From assembly GCF_000002075.1 (NCBI RefSeq), contig NW_004797931.1, positions 162,334 to 226,333 of the forward strand: 64,000 bases of DNA, written 5' to 3'. The notes under the pieces were generated by a model, which saw only the letters and a list, made by a program, of their open reading frames with translations, did not search any database and was not told the DNA's origin. The translations under genes and the position numbers were made by a program. The stretch comes from Aplysia californica (Eukaryota > Mollusca > Gastropoda > Aplysiida > Aplysiidae). Of this stretch, positions 36,205 to 46,270 are shown piece after piece. How positions within the stretch are numbered: the stretch's first letter is position 1; every line of letters starts with the position of its first letter.

Positions 36205-36380
36205 ACCCGAGATTGACCTCTTTTCTGATTGGCTGCCAAGTTTCATTCATATCCATTCACGAGAAGCGGCGTGGGAGTGAGTTGAAGACAACAACCTTTG
36301 CGTTAGTGCGTCCCACGAAACACCCCCGCTGCGGGGGTCAAAAATCCGCAGAACAAAACGCGCTCAGTGGGCATTGCTGA
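36205..36380 (+). repeat. Second fragment related to transposon B
   Basis: It closely matches B at 27326-27495: GAGATTGACCTCTTTTCTGA, CATATCCATTCACGAGAAGC, AACACCCCCGCTGCGGGG and GTGGGCATTGCT are all shared. With 30590-31480 in the same order and direction, it may be the far part of one B copy split by the 31.5-36.2 kb insertions. Confidence 0.75.
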
Positions 36381-37292
36381 GAAGAAATCCAGAAGTCTTG
36401 ATGACCAAATAATTGCAAATAGACTACACAAAGAGCAGGGATGCAACCTAACTGCAAAGGACCCAACTGCAAAACATCAAATTAAGATAAAATTCAGGGG
36501 GCCCCCCGTGAACCCCCACCTCCATATTTTTATCGAAGTGACTATTTCTCCGAACGTTCGGAGAAATAGTGCCGATCTTTATTTCTCCGAACGGTTTTCG
36601 GCTTCCGGTCTCGTGATTTTTTGCCTGTTTATTGCGAGAGTTCGGCGCCAACTTTCATTCTGCCTCTGGTCTGGGAAGGAACACGTACCGCATGGCAAGC
36701 CCGCCTACAGACAACCTTCAGTAACACCCACCACACACCCACCACCATCATGCACATGTACACACACTAACTAAACATAACTAGTGGGCAACTTTTGAAC
36801 GTATGACGAGCTGAACTGTGGATGGAGAGACAGTGTGAGTGAAAGAGCGGGTGAAAGGAAGAATGTGCGAGTGTATCCACAGGCGACAGCAACTACAAGA
36901 CGACGACACTGACCACCCCTGGCCTGGTCCACAGCTCACGAACAAAAGGAATGCAGCTCAGGCGGTGTTTTGCCTATATTATTGTCCATGGTTCGCAGGG
37001 AACAAGTGAGATTTTCTTTATGTGTGCCTGGAGGGATGGGGTGGGGTATGAAAGTCATGCGGACGGGGATGAGCCGCGGGAGAGAACACGGGAATTGAAT
37101 GAAAGAGTGAAACTGAAAGAGACAAATGACTCATGAGTCCTGGAGTGAATGGATCCTGTGTTTCTATTTTTGTATACTTTGAACTGTTACTGAATAAAGT
37201 TAAAGGCTGAAATAAAGCCCGAAAAACAAACAAACACACAGACACACTCCTCACTCTCCACTTACTACCACACACAGACACACTCAAACACT
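36381..37292 (+). other. Unassigned; possible transcript 3' end
   Basis: Contains a perfect palindrome CTATTTCTCCGAAC/GTTCGGAGAAATAG at 36541-36568. Around 37191-37217 two AATAAAG motifs are followed by an A/C-rich run, as at a polyadenylated end on the plus strand. The sequence upstream has no recognisable coding content. Confidence 0.35.
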
Positions 37293-37295
37293 CAC

Positions 37296-37332
<37 letters not shown>
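37293..37332. repeat. (CA)n microsatellite
   Basis: About 15-20 CA units with minor interruptions just upstream. The poly-Cys/Val open frame across it on the minus strand is an artefact. Confidence 0.9.
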
Positions 37333-37334
<2 letters not shown>

Positions 37335-37379
37335 AGCAAATTTTTGGGTCTATAGTCTATATCTATTTCAATTTTCAAC

Positions 37380-37640
37380 AGCTAGTCTAGATGAGATTTT
37401 TAGATGAGTGTAAAAACGTGAAAAAGAAAGGTTTCACAACAGAAAGAAATCAAAATTAGAACAGCCCATAAACAACAACAAACATTAACAAATAAGGGCG
37501 TGTGTCCACCTGTCCGAAGAAGATTGGCAGTTTTAACCCTAAATGTGCGTAATTTTTAAAAAAGTACAGGATATTACATGTAAATTATGGAATCACACAC
37601 ATTAAGGGGCTTGCCAGTGTCAGTACATTGGTCGCAGCAG
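37380..37640 (+). repeat. Solo arm of the long-inverted-repeat element
   Basis: It matches the left arm at 45205-45440 in the same orientation: AAAGGTTTCACAA, AAATCAAAATTAGAACAGC, TTTTAACCCTAAA, GGATATTAC and TTATGGAATCACACACA. Confidence 0.75.
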
Positions 37641-37984
37641 TGACAAACGCAGATGCCAGTTCTATGTGTCGTTATCAATAACCCTCCGTAGATCTAGATC
37701 TAGACAGCACACGAGTGAACACAACACATTACGTTTAAAAGCAGCACCTTTCATAGGCAACACATCATATCTATAGTAGCGAAAAACTGTTTGGAATTGT
37801 AGCATTTCTTTATATAAATATTTACGGCGGACATTTTTTGGACCGATTGAACCATATTGTATACGAACAATCTTTGGTAGGCCCATACTATAATTATAGA
37901 TCTCTAGACTAGATCTAGATTCTAGATCTAGAATCTAGATCTAGATCTATATAATATCCGAAATTTGGGGGAAAGGATGATATT

Positions 37985-38092
37985 TCAGAGTGTTCGGAGA
38001 AATAGTGCCCAGCTTTATTTTCCTGAATGTTCGGAGAAATAGTGCCCAGCTTTATTTTCCCGAACGTTCGGAGAAATAGTGCCGGCCTATTT
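37985..38092 (+). repeat. Short tandem repeat with TTCGGAGAAATAGTGCC
   Basis: Two and a half units of about 45 bp (TGTTCGGAGAAATAGTGCCC then AGCTTTATTTTCC). The motif also forms the palindrome at 36541-36568. Confidence 0.8.
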
Positions 38093-38379
38093 TTATTAGT
38101 CCCCTGAAATCCCCCTTCTCTTGACTTTAACGAACGAAATTTCAAAATCGCCCATGATGCCATGATCAATCAAAGCCTGGCCTGGCGTAACTGAATTTAA
38201 CACTGCAAACCATGTGAACAGTGGGTAAGCTAGATCTAGATCTAAATTGAGATACATACTTAAAGCAACAAACCTTAAAAATCAAAAGGAGTTAAACAGC
38301 GTTTAGCAAATTGAGGCAAGGACGCTAGGTAGTTTCTTGAGGTGGACAACCACGACGACTTCTGTTGCGGAATAGAAAA

Positions 38380-38442
38380 TGGCGTCGTCGGAAGTCGTTC
38401 GTCTTGAGCAAACGGTTTCCCAGATTTTGTTCGATTGCCAGG
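38380..38442 (+). CDS. Candidate first coding exon of an unknown gene
   Basis: An ATG in the context GAAAATGGCG opens a 21-codon frame, MASSEVVRLEQTVSQILFDC plus Q, directly followed by the donor CAG|GTAAAC. Start context, amphipathic content and donor phase 0 fit a real first exon. No downstream partner exon was identified before LIN9, and the protein is not recognised. It could be the lost start of a gene disrupted by transposons, or chance. Confidence 0.3.
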
Positions 38443-38569
38443 TAAACTTAACCCAAACGTCGTTAAGCAATGTTTTGGCGATATTTGACATGTAGGCCTA
38501 TAATAAATGGTTCAGAGATATTATGGAAAACAAACAATTTAATGAAAATTAAAAAGCTACCAAGCAAAA

Positions 38570-38815
38570 CGCTTACGAAAAATTTTACTAATAAAATGGA
38601 ATGAACTTATTAGAAATAATGAATTGTTGAAAAGAGCTGGAATTGAAGATATCAACACGACCATAAATTTATAAAAATAAAAAAGAGAAGATGGAGATAT
38701 TTAGGACATGTTCTAATAATGCCTAGACAGACAACTACATGTTTTCCCTGTCAGACATGGTATTGAAGACCAGCTGGAAAAATGAAAACGAGGAAGACCA
38801 ACAAGCTATATGTAA
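38570..38815 (+). mobile_element. LINE 3' coding end, decayed
   Basis: Plus frames contain KWNELIRNNELLKRAGIEDI, then KRRWRYLGHVLIMPRQTT, then a KRGRP stretch: the C-terminal signature of non-LTR ORF2 (W-GHV-R then GRP). At least one frameshift and stops break it. It is short and AT-rich. Confidence 0.75.
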
Positions 38816-41515
38816 AGGCACAATAGGTCCTTTTGGACTATGCTTTCTCAGTGTCAGTACGTATTTCCGAAATAGGTGGCTCCGGCTTTGAGGGCCGGTC
38901 CCTAGATTCAGAATAAGAACGTAGGCCGGCCTGATTCTCAGTAAGGTGAACGAAGATCACTGCGAAAAGCGACGATAGACAGATGCGCTTTAACTGGTGA
39001 TGGAGCATTCTCGCTTGTACAGGCCAGATACCGAGCCGGGTGGCTGCAGCATTGAGGACCTGTTAGTGTTACACCCGGTTACGTCCACAGTGAGTCTGTG
39101 TGAGGCACAGAATTCTACACGACTTGTAAGTGTAGAATTCTGTGGTGTGAGGTGAACAAGGCACAAAGCGGCGACAGAGAAATGCGCTGAAAGGGGCTGG
39201 AGCTAGGCTTTCTGGAGCGTTCTCGCTGTGTAGAACCGACTATAGTGAGTAGAGTTTGTTTTTTTTGTAGTGTAATAAAAGTTTAGTCTAGATCTAGAGG
39301 TCAGTCTCTGCATTGTTGTCATTGCTCTTGGACGTGCATGTTCTTATTTTCGTTCGGATTTACTGTTACCATTTCTACACTTTCCTCTCTTCTAAGGATT
39401 TCACTTGTGCATGCTCTTATTTTCTTTTGGATTTACTGTTACAATGTCTACACTTTCCTCGATTCTAAGGATTATACTTGTGCGTATATTACATTGTGTG
39501 TTTTAGTGTTGAGCAAGATTACAGTTTTATTTCAACTTGACCTTGATCGTGACAGTGAAACTTACTTTCAGTTTCAGTGCGACGCATCATGGTGAGTGCG
39601 AGAGACATGGGAAGAAAGCTTTGCAAGTGGGGCTGTAAAAAGCAGCCGGCCAAAAAGCAGATACCAAAATAAAAATTTATAGATTTCCAAACTGGGTGGT
39701 TGGTGGGTGCTCTAGTATAGTTTGTCTCTTCCTTCCTATCATACGGCTATCGGTGTACTCCCCTCTTTTACTTCAATGTATCATGTTACAGGAGATAAGC
39801 TTCAAAGTTGTCATCACGATGTCGTGCATGTATAACAACTTTATTTATTAGAGGTAACAGATTGCTTTCTTTATCGACAGCTGACGGGATTCAGTCAATT
39901 AATCTTCTTTCCTAGGAGCTAAATATATATCCAAATGTGTAGTATTATATGAGGAAGATGTCTCTTCTTTCTGTTGCAACTGAAGATATGACTTCCTTTT
40001 TTTATACGAGCGAACTCGCTCGCACAAAAGAATAAATAACAAATAAAAATGCATTGAATTTAAGGGGGGGGGGGGGGTCGCACCTATTTTTGGTCAATCT
40101 GGGTTAAATTGGGTATTACAATATTTTGTTGCCTTTCTCAGCCATTTCTCTGTTGATTTGATTGTCCTTTGGCACAATCGTAGCTAGTTAGATGCCCAAC
40201 ATTTTTTCTTCTTACATTGTTTTTCTATCTTCACTAATTAGGGAGGTATCTCATTTTTTGTCAAAAATATTTGATTTTTTAATTTTTGACACATTTTTCA
40301 AAACTCCTCTGAAGATTACAAGTGTATCTTGATGGCACTTGGCATACTTGTTGCCCTTATGGGTGGTTACATTACATACATTGTCAGCGGTTTTTTTTAT
40401 ATCTATCTTGGTTTTCATTTTATGATTTTAAAAATTTGGAAAATTGACCGTTTTCTGCATTTTTGACAAGATTTGCACGCTTCTTCCTGTAACTCCGAAA
40501 CGAAATAAGATATCGAAAGATACTGACTATGTTTAACTTATATGCCTCTTGGGTACATGTGTGCCAAAGGACAATAAAATCTTTCAGTAAATTTCAGAGG
40601 AGTATTGATTTGAAAACATGATGTGAAAATCCAATATGGCGCCATGCGGCCATCTTAGATCAGGGAAATGTTGTTTTTTTTCATCGTAATAACTGTTTCA
40701 TGACGAAGTTGTATGCCAAATTAAAGGTTTCTAGGTCCAGAAATAAAGGAGTTAGCTCGCTTGTAGGACCCCCCCCCCCCCCCTTAAGTAAGGTTCACTG
40801 TCGGCCAAAGTAGTGAGCACAAGCGAGAATGCTTCGTCTATCTCCGTTTTTCGCACTGATCTTCGTTCACCGGACTGAGACACGTTCATCGCCAGGTTTT
40901 ATGGAAGGAAAGAGGAAAAAGGCGTGACGACAGATTACAGTCGGCTGCTGCCAGCAACTGGCCGGGCTCAGCGTGAATTAACTTAGCCTAAGGGATACAT
41001 GATAATATATGGCAATCGCCCAGGGCCTGCATGGATGGATGTGCAGAGATTGGAGGTGGTCAGGGACAACCAAGCCTATTATATAGGCCTCTATGTAAAT
41101 CTACTTGAAAGTGTAAAGAGAGAGTATTAAAATTAAGTGATTAAAGAGTAGGCTAAGTAGATCTAATTTTGTCAAACCCAACAAAATCTCATTTCTTGAC
41201 AGATGAGTTTAAGGGGAAACAAAAAGCCTTTACCAGTTTCTCATTTGCACCGTTGACATTTTAGACTCCTGTTATCATCCCGTACGATTTTCACAACCCG
41301 TATAACTGTTTTCTACACTATCTGTTCAATAGTTTTAGAAGTGTCTATTACATATATTTATATATTATATATAATATATTGTTCTGCGCAATTTACCGAT
41401 CAGCGCAATCGCAATCTACGCGTTTTAACGATCGTATAGTATAGTTGCGGGGAAATCCGAAGATTACGTTATTTTTTTATTTTTGAAGAGCTCACAGAGA
41501 TGAACGATGTCTCCA
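38816..41515. other. Non-coding, repeat-bearing spacer
   Basis: Contains one arm (38930-39030) of a repeat whose inverted partner stands at 40796-40880, sharing GGTGAACGAAGATCA and GCATTCTCGCTTGT. Also present are the 39-bp palindromic unit at 39106-39144, a relic of the family-2 SINE block (GGTTGGTGGGTGCTCT) near 39698, a poly-G tract near 40065-40078 and poly-C near 40769-40784. No gene was recognised. Confidence 0.5.
39106..39144. mobile_element. 39-bp palindromic insertion unit with 8-bp target duplication
   Basis: CACAGAATTCTAC and GTAGAATTCTGTG are perfect 13-bp inverted ends around a 13-bp centre. GTGTGAGG stands directly on both sides (39098-39105 and 39145-39152). The structure is that of a terminal-inverted-repeat transposon reduced to its ends. 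Confidence 0.7.
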
Positions 41516-41746
41516 ACACCACACCACCAGATTAATCGAAGAATGTAACAACTACGAAATGAAGATCAACATCAACAAAACAGAGACAATGAAAGTAAGC
41601 AGAAAGCCAGGACCACTCAGGATACACATCAACAACAACAGTCTGAGACAGGTCCAAGAATTTAAGTAATGTACCTTGGAAGGGTATTCACAGAGGATGG
41701 GCGACTGAACACAGAAATTGAAACACGTACAAAAGGCCAATAATCA
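41516..41746 (+). mobile_element. LINE fragment (reverse transcriptase region)
   Basis: A plus frame shows RLIEECNNYEMKINI-KTETMKVSRKP and, after a shift, YLGRVFTEDGRLNTEIETR. The YLGs-iT-DGR--EI--R motif is typical of one group of non-LTR elements, where it follows the reverse transcriptase core. It ends abruptly where another LINE begins. Confidence 0.8.
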
Positions 41747-41749
41747 TTA

Positions 41750-42262
41750 TTAAAATCTGTTTAACTTGCTACAAGTGCTTAAATGATTTATCACCGGACT
41801 ATCTAAAACAGATTTTAACACCCTATGTGCCTCCTACAACGCTCAGATCATCAAGTGACAAAACAACCCTTGTTAAGCCTAAAATAAATTACAAATCATA
41901 TGACCAACGCTCTTTTTCATATTTTGCCCCATTTGTTTGGAATAGGCTTCCAAAAACTATCAGAGAAGCAGAAAATCTAGAAATTTTTAAGAAGAAACTA
42001 AAATCATTTCTATTTTCATCATATTTCGATTAGACAGAATGCATCCAAGCTGTAGATCGTTGTGAGTTTGTATGTGCGTATGTGCATATGTACGTATGTG
42101 TGGTGCGTGTGTGAGTGAATATGTGTTTGCATGAGTATGTAACACTATGTACCTTTAAAATTGATTTGTAAATCCATAATATTATGTAGGCCTTTCATGT
42201 TAAGCGCATAGAGCATTGCATAAGTGGATATGCGCTATATAAATGCAATCCATTATTATTAT
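41750..42262 (+). mobile_element. CR1/L2-like LINE 3' end with ATT tail
   Basis: From 41758 a plus frame reads CLNDLSPDYLKQILTPYVPP, then SSSDKTTLVKP, RSFSYFAPFVWNRLPKTIRE and FKKKLKSFLFSSYFD, stopping near 42033. This is the usual C-terminus of CR1/L2/Rex-type reverse transcriptases (A-P--WN-LP, then F----K--LF). The 3' UTR ends with AAGCGCATAGAGCATTGC, TGCGCTATATAAATGCAAT and ATT repeats, the same tail as the SINE at 2430-2817. The element is 5'-truncated. Confidence 0.88.
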
Positions 42263-43329
42263 TATTATTAATAATGTTAATTACCAGCTTACTCCACAAG
42301 AACTGAAACATCCTAACACCCCAATGACAACAAAACTCAAAAATGATCAACACCATATATTCATCCCAACACTCATCAAAGAATTACAACATCTGAAATA
42401 CGATATCGTAGAAAAGCAGAAAACAATACCAGGCGAGCAGGCGCGGTTCGTCCATAGAGCGCGGTCGTGCAGTGCCGGCCAAAATTTTGAATGTTCTATT
42501 GCGTAAAACACCCACAATAATAGAATAAAAGAAGCCAGAAACAAACACAAGCCAAATAATATTATATCAAAACAAAGGTCCTTACTGGCGCCATAACTGT
42601 CATTTCTATGTCTATAGCGCCGTAAAACATATACTATGCCATGCCAAAGTCCACGCGCTTTAGCTAAACAGAAAACGATATTCAACAGTGTAACCTGACC
42701 TATAAATCGCTCTTGGGGATAACCTAAGCGATGACGACACTCGTAGCGAGTTTGGCGGTACATTAATTATATTAATAAGCCGCCACATCTCAAACGTGCT
42801 CCTGCCGAATAGTGCCGAAACATAGCCCTCAGTACGAAGTCTAAAAATAAACACGATAGACCCTTCGCTCTTCTTTGCCAGTATTATGTGAGCCCCGGAG
42901 CAATCCAGCGGAGTGCTCAGGAGAACTGTGATTGGTTCATTGTTTGTCTTGCCACTATTTTAAGTGACTCTGTAGCCGTGAACCTGAGGGAGGTGAACGT
43001 GACCGTCCTGTGAGTTGTGCCTTTGAATGGTTTTGTAGTGGAGTAGTGAACGTTATTACATGTACTTGAGTGTTCAGTTCCAATACAGGAAGAACACATT
43101 GATGTTTAGCTAACAAACAAATTTAGTACTAGAAATCAAAGCAACCAGTAAGAAGAATGAAAATAAAACCACGAGGCCCTCCCTCACCAACCCGAAGATC
43201 CTAAAATTATACACCGTCTCATTTATTATGCCCTTGACTATCTTCAGCATACCCTAGCTTATTGTGCACGCCCACTTTTTAGCCCCACGAGCCGCCCCTG
43301 CAGGCGAGACAAAATTAGAAACGCAGTAA
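42263..43329. other. Unassigned spacer
   Basis: No exon, repeat family or RNA gene was recognised on either strand. Short open frames at 42347-42763 and nearby have no family resemblance. Confidence 0.45.
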
Positions 43330-43522
43330 TCAGAGAAATGGTGGGCACAAATTAAATGATGTCATGCATCACATCCAACACCAAAGAGTCAAATGGTTCG
43401 GACATCTCATGCAATTACCAACACACCATCCAGCACAACGTGCCTACATAAAAAAAAATTAGATGGCCACAAGGCTAGAGGGCGACCGAGAAAGACCTGG
43501 ATAGATGGAGTCAGTAAAACTC
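43330..43522 (+). mobile_element. LINE 3' coding end
   Basis: A plus frame (from about 43352) contains HHIQHQRVKWFGHLMQLP, then KLDGHKARGRPRKTWIDGVS: RVKWFGHL followed by ARGRPRKTW is the non-LTR ORF2 C-terminal signature. It ends where the TAA-flanked element at 43526 begins. Confidence 0.85.
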
Positions 43523-43525
43523 TAA

Positions 43526-44167
43526 GGCTAGGCGTGCACAGGGCAACTTTAGTTGTGCAATTTTTTTTTAGCCCAAATGTCAGCAATGAAATAGATAAAC
43601 ACCACACCCACATCAAACTGTCTCCGGGCTCGACAAGGCCCATCCACTCTCCACTTTTTTTCACTCAGCACAATAGACAGGGGTAAACACAAATGCATTA
43701 TTTCACTTTCGCAAGAAAAGAAAACGGGTAGCGATCCATAGCGATGAAAATTTTATTTCTATCATTGAAAAGAAGCCTCTCCTCTACAACAAGACCTTAG
43801 ATGAGTATGCTGACAGAGATAAGAAAAAGAGAGCTTGGATCGAGGTTTGTGAGGTTGTGATTGAGAACTGGGGAGATCTGAGTCCAGAGGAAAGACAAGT
43901 GAAGTCAAAGGTGAATAGTTCTAGAGTATAAAATGTATTTCCAATAAGCCACGGACATGAATTAAACACTGTTCATGTGGAAAGGGGGCGAGCTACTGGC
44001 TACTCCGTCGTGGAAGTTCATAACGTCAAATGAGGAAGTCAGTAATGATGAAAGGCTAGCCTACTGTTGCCTCGCTGTTGCTTAGCTATGTGCGCGCGGC
44101 GTATAAAATAAGTTGCCCGGGGACAGCAACTGTGACGCAACTAAAATTGCCGTGTGCGCGCCAAGCC
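43526..44167 (+). mobile_element. PIF/Harbinger-type element carrying a MADF fragment
   Basis: The left end GGCTAGGCGTGCACAGGGCA and the right end (inward) GGCTTGGCGCGCACACGGCA are inverted for about 35 bp. TAA stands outside both (43523-43525 and 44168-44170). TWA target duplications and GG starts are PIF/Harbinger features. Those elements are known to encode a Myb/MADF-type DNA-binding partner beside the transposase, and a half MADF domain lies inside. Confidence 0.8.
43740..43931 (+). pseudogene. MADF domain, N-terminal half
   Basis: A plus frame reads SDENFISIIEKKPLLYNKTL, then YADRDKKKRAWIEVCEVVIE and NWGDLSPEERQVKSK, stopping at 43929. This matches the first two helices of MADF (L--I---P-LYd, then aW--ia). 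The second half, with the KW--LRD motif, is missing. The frame may have been spliced at AAG|GTGAAT near 43910. It belongs to the surrounding PIF/Harbinger-type element. Confidence 0.75.
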
Positions 44168-44175
44168 TAAGTAGA

Positions 44176-44793
44176 ACCATATTAACGCCCGACACCAACA
44201 GTCAGACATGACCCGTCGTTTTCAGTCGGGTGCGGACGACTATATTAACACCGGAGTGTGGCGGTCTGACACCGCCGTCTTGCAAATATGGTGAGTGGTA
44301 GAAGAAGAGAATTGTTGTTGCTGTTGCTTTTGAGACGCAGAGAAAAAAAGGAAAACCAAGACAAGAAGATTTTCCGTGCATCCGATCCAAAGAAAGCGTG
44401 ATACACTAGGTGACTTTCATCATTTGTTGGAAGATAGTGAAAAATTCCAACAATACTATTGCATGAAACGTAGCAGTTTCAATTAAATGCTAGAGATATG
44501 CAGAGCTGACCAAGAACTGCTAGAATTCTGTGTAGTGTCACTGAGTCGGGAAAGGAGACACAACTATGCAGAGATAACATCATTAAAATTACCTCCCATC
44601 TCGCCCGACGGACCGTCTTCGATAGAACAGGTTTTGTTGGAGACGGTCTGACCGGGGACGACGCAGGATGTCGGGCGTCAGTATGGTTGCCGGAACAGTT
44701 TTTTGTTACCTTCCATTACTAAAGAACCGGTGCGCATTCTTTTGTGACCGAAGATGGCCTGGTCTGATCCTCCGTGTTGGGCGTTAATATGGT
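44176..44793 (+). mobile_element. Harbinger-like fragment with transposase N-terminus
   Basis: The ends ACCATATTAACGCCCGACAC and (inward from right) ACCATATTAACGCCCAACAC are inverted. Inside, ATG at 44288 opens a frame with ELLLLLLLRRR that stops after 38 codons. The shifted frame continues VHPIQRKRDTLGDFHHLLED and EKFQQYYCMKRSSF, then a stop and LSRERRHNYAEI. Leu/Arg-rich start, HPI then GeFh-L, and FfryfRMs are the N-terminal features of Harbinger (HARBI1-like) transposases. The catalytic region is absent. A target duplication could not be fixed. Confidence 0.7.
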
Positions 44794-46080
44794 AGCGGCC
44801 TAACACAACTCAGGACATCTCCCTGACCCAAGGTCTCCGGCTCGAGGCAGTGAGACGAGTCTTTCTTCCCGCGACCCGCAAAAGGGTATAAGCGGCTGAT
44901 AAAAGTAAAGTAAGAAGAGCTCACACAAATGATACAGTGTCATACTCAAAGTTCACTAAGTATTTTTAATTTATTTAATATTTTATAATAAAATATTTAA
45001 AAATCACTTCCATTTTTATTCTATCTAGCATTTGCGTTTGTTGCCATTTTTTGGTCCAAAAGTTGCCACAAACAGTGGCTAAAGTAGCCCAAAAAAGTTG
45101 CCATTAATGTTCAACTTTCAACTCTCTGTGACGACGTATATAACAATATGTTGATAGAGGTAACATTTCTTGTGCTTTGTTTTAAGCATCCAGAATATAT
45201 ATCATTTGTAGTCAGACAGAGGATAAAAACGTAAAAAATAAAGGTTTCACAATAGAATTAAATCAAAATTAGAACAGCACGGATAAATAACCCCCAAAAT
45301 TTAACAAATAAGGACGCATGTCATCCTATCCGGCCGAAGATTGGTTGTTTTAACCCTAAACGTGTGTAATTCAAGAAAAAGCAGGCCTACAGGATATTAC
45401 GAGAAAATTATGGAATCACACACAATTGGGACGTGCCAGTACATTGTATTCGACTTTGGTGGAGACACGCTCTAACATAACACATTTATATTTTTTAAAG
45501 CTTAGGAACAGCATTAAATTAAATGACATGTCCCTGTATAAACAAAAACAAAAAAAAAGAAAAACAAATCATCAGAACAATTTTTAGAAAAATTAACACA
45601 CCAACAAATTAAAACACAACAAAGAGAGAAAAATAAAAGACGGACAGCAATATAAATAGTATGTAATGTATATTGTAATGTACTTATATTCTCCGCATGA
45701 AAATAGATACACATGAACATCTTAAAACTTATCAAAATAAATGTCTTGTTAATGTTATGTTATGACGTAGGTTTGTTGTTTTGTCTTTTTCAAAAAATGC
45801 AAAAATCGCGGCCGCGATTCGCGGACCAAAAAATGCCCAAAATCGCGGCCGCGATTCGCGGGTCGGCGATAATTAGCAGGGGAAGTTGTTGGGGATAACG
45901 GATAAAGGGGAAGAGATGGAAAAGGGAATCGATGTGAAGGACAGCCGATCAGTTTTACTAACCACCAGCCGCCCTATTGTATTTTTTTCTAGTCTAATTA
46001 CCGTATATTACCTTCACCTATCTTCAAGTTCTTTTTTTTTAGATTTATATATTATAGTTATTCTAGGGCTAGGGCTAGGC

Positions 46081-46110
46081 CACAGAATTCTACGTATGCA
46101 GAATTCTGTG
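46081..46110. mobile_element. 30-bp palindromic insertion unit with 8-bp target duplication
   Basis: CACAGAATTC and GAATTCTGTG form inverted ends. With the adjoining TAC/GCA the structure is nearly a perfect palindrome of 30 bp. GGCTAGGC stands directly at 46073-46080 and again at 46111-46118. It shares its ends with the unit at 39106-39144. The left flank is itself slightly repetitive (GGGCTAGGGCTAGGC), so slippage is an alternative for the duplication. Confidence 0.65.
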
Positions 46111-46270
46111 GGCTAGGCCTACCTCTTTTGCGAGGGTGACTGTGAAAGATACATGAAACAATGTGTGCTTACGTGTAGGCCCTATATATCGCACTCGACT
46201 ATCCTCATCGAAGTACCAAACGGATTCTCTCTCAGTAGGCTGTACGCGTCTATAGTTTGATTTGAAAAAA

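Noticed and set aside
37018-37329. 103-codon minus-strand frame
   Set aside because: It begins in a (CA)n repeat and has low-complexity content without any family resemblance.
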